Of a DNA stretch of 6,579 nt, positions 5,146 through 6,579 are shown in pieces. The stretch covers positions 1-6,579 of the forward strand of contig JAEUMA010000053.1 of NCBI GenBank assembly GCA_016793565.1. Direction: 5' to 3'. Numbering within the stretch: position 1 is the first letter of the stretch; each line of letters begins with the position of its first letter. A program made the translations under genes and the position numbers. The notes under the pieces are model-generated. The model ran no database searches. It was not told where the DNA came from and saw only the letters and a list, made by a program, of their open reading frames with translations. This stretch comes from Rhizobiaceae bacterium. GTDB taxonomy: Bacteria > Pseudomonadota > Alphaproteobacteria > Rhizobiales > Rhizobiaceae.

Positions 5146-6579
5146 TCAGTCCGCGCCGGCTCCGACCAGCGACATGTCACCGTCCGGAAATGCGGGGGAT
5201 GCGGTCAATCCGAGCCTGACCATCTCCGACAGGAACAGTGGCGGCTGGGCCTGCTTGGATAGTTCGAGGATACGCTGCTGCAGCTCTGCGACCTTTTCGG
5301 CGTTGGCGTCGGCGACGTTGGTGGTCTCGCCGATATCCTTGGCCAGATCGTACAGTTCCACTCGGGCAGGCAGCAGCGGCACCCACACCAGCTTGTCGTC
5401 GCCGCGGCGCACGCCCGCCCGGAAAGGTTCGATGTTGTAGACGATCTCGTCGCGCGGAGACGCCGCGCCTTCGCTGATCGACGCCCAGACATCCATGCCG
5501 TCGAGCGGCTTCGTCTTCTCCAGCGACGCGTCCGCGAGACCTGCGATGGTCGGGTAGATGTCGACGATGTGCATCATCTCGTTGACGATGCCCGGTTTGA
5601 TGCGCCCCGGCCAGTTGGCCAGCGCGACCACACGGGTGCCACCTTCATAGAGAGTGCCCTTGCCGTCGCGATATGGGCCGTTGTTGGGGGGCAGTTCGCC
5701 GGCCACGGCGCCCTCCCCGGCGAAGATCTTGGAGCGTGTGCCACCATTGTCGCTCATGAAGAAGATCAGCGTATCCTCCAGCATACCGCGGCTTTCGAGC
5801 GCCTTCAGCACGTTGCCGATCTCCTCGTCCATCGCCGTGATCATGCCGGCATAGGCCCGGCGCTGCGGGTCGGCGATCTCCGGATAGAGCGCCTGATAGG
5901 CTTCCGGCGATTGGTAGGGCGTATGCGGCGCCGTGAAGGCGAGGTAGAGGAAGAGCGGCTTTTCGGGGTCATGCTGTTCGATGACCCGCACGGCCTCCGC
6001 GCCAAAAAGATTGGTGTCGTAGCCTTCCTCCGAGAGCGGCTCGCCGTTGCGGAACCAGTCCTTCACGCCGTGCGAGGAATGCTCGAAATGGTCGATCTCG
6101 CCGATCAGCGGACCGTAGGTGAACTCGAAGCCTCGGTTGTGCGGCCAGTACTTCTGGTCGGCATGGCCGAGATGCCACTTGCCCACCAGGTTCGTCGCGT
6201 AGCCGGCCTCCTTGAGCGCCTGCGGCAGCAGCCATTCGTCGGTCGCCAGACCGTAGGTGCCGCCCGACGGGATGACGGCAGTCTGCAGCCCGTACCGCAT
6301 CGGGTAGCGGCCGGTCATGAAGGCGGCGCGTGTCGGCGTGCACATCGGCTGCACGTAGAACTCCTCCAGTCGTGCGCCCGTCTCCGCCAGCCGGTCGAGG
6401 TTCGGGGTCTTGATGTCGGACCCGTGGAAGCCGACATCGGCCCAGCCCAGATCGTCCGCCAGGATGAACAGGACGTTGGGCGGCCGCTTGCCCGCCGCCT
6501 GAGCTCCGCCGACCATCGCGGTGGCCGCGCTCACGCCGGCCAGCCGCACGATCGTGGCGGCCGCGCCGGTCAGGAGCGC
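5146..6579 (-). CDS. Sulfatase, formylglycine-dependent, arylsulfatase B-like (N-terminus off the window)
   Basis: Hydrolase that releases sulfate from a sulfate ester, probably outside the cytoplasm. The frame is open from 6579 to the TGA at 5146, 477 residues. Residue numbers here count from codon 6549. The sulfatase signature C-T-P-T-R is at 70-74 (CxPxR type; the cysteine would be converted to formylglycine). Metal and sulfate ligands fit the family: D32 and D33 in LADDLGW, K124 and H126 in GKWHLGH, H209 in APHTPY, D267 and N268 in FMSDNGG, and K297 in DGKGTLYEGG. Wording such as ADVGFHGSDIKTPNLDRLA and VQPMCTPTR resembles the N-acetylgalactosamine-4-sulfatase (ARSB)-like group. The C-terminal subdomain (about 330-440) is present. 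The visible N-terminus is hydrophobic and Ala-rich, ending AQA before the mature part, so an export signal begins upstream of the window. The GTG at 6549 would cut into that signal and is not the likely start. Maturation needs a formylglycine-generating enzyme encoded elsewhere. The substrate is unknown. Confidence 0.94.
   Translation of the reverse strand, partial: ALLTGAAATIVRLAGVSAATAMVGGAQAAGKRPPNVLFILADDLGWADVGFHGSDIKTPNLDRLAETGARLEEFYVQPMCTPTRAAFMTGRYPMRYGLQTAVIPSGGTYGLATDEWLLPQALKEAGYATNLVGKWHLGHADQKYWPHNRGFEFTYGPLIGEIDHFEHSSHGVKDWFRNGEPLSEEGYDTNLFGAEAVRVIEQHDPEKPLFLYLAFTAPHTPYQSPEAYQALYPEIADPQRRAYAGMITAMDEEIGNVLKALESRGMLEDTLIFFMSDNGGTRSKIFAGEGAVAGELPPNNGPYRDGKGTLYEGGTRVVALANWPGRIKPGIVNEMMHIVDIYPTIAGLADASLEKTKPLDGMDVWASISEGAASPRDEIVYNIEPFRAGVRRGDDKLVWVPLLPARVELYDLAKDIGETTNVADANAEKVAELQQRILELSKQAQPPLFLSEMVRLGLTASPAFPDGDMSLVGAGAD

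Noticed and set aside
6547..6549. GTG at 6549 as the sulfatase start
   Set aside because: The frame stays open and hydrophobic/Ala-rich up to the window edge, so starting here would cut the export signal. The real start is probably outside.

Overview
The window carries six protein-coding genes, all on the minus strand. They are GC-rich (roughly 60% or more by eye) and closely packed. The gene types, the GC content and the long spurious antisense frames suggest a soil or marine alphaproteobacterium, possibly in the Rhizobiales. This is inferred from style only, because no taxonomic marker gene is present.

In transcription order (high to low coordinates): (1) a sulfatase of the formylglycine-dependent type, whose N-terminus lies beyond the right edge (5146-6579); (2) a gap of about 200 bp with a strong GC-rich hairpin and a probable promoter; (3) a GntR/HutC-type repressor with a UTRA ligand domain (4176-4946); (4) a short-chain dehydrogenase/reductase (3307-4074); (5) a 228-bp gap containing a near-perfect HutC-like operator; (6) a secreted periplasmic sugar-binding protein (2119-3078); (7) a 77-bp gap with a 15-bp stem-loop; (8) a double-domain sugar ABC ATPase of the RbsA/MglA class (551-2041); (9) an RbsC-class permease running off the left edge (1-532).

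The coherent reading is a small inducible catabolic locus. The repressor controls itself and a CUT2-type (ribose/galactose-like) ABC importer. The dehydrogenase oxidises or reduces the imported sugar, polyol or a derivative. The neighbouring exported sulfatase may release the substrate from a sulfate ester outside the cytoplasm. The individual protein families are clear, but the substrate is not. The sulfatase may also be an independent transcription unit.

I found no mobile elements, CRISPR arrays, tRNA/rRNA genes or broken genes. No gene-free stretch exceeds 300 bp. The most interesting non-coding signals are the operator palindrome at 3255-3270, its weaker relative in the repressor's own leader at 4960-4971, and the hairpin between the binding-protein and ATPase genes. 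No clearly undescribed system is evident; the possible novelty lies in the sulfatase plus CUT2 importer plus SDR combination and its unknown ligand.
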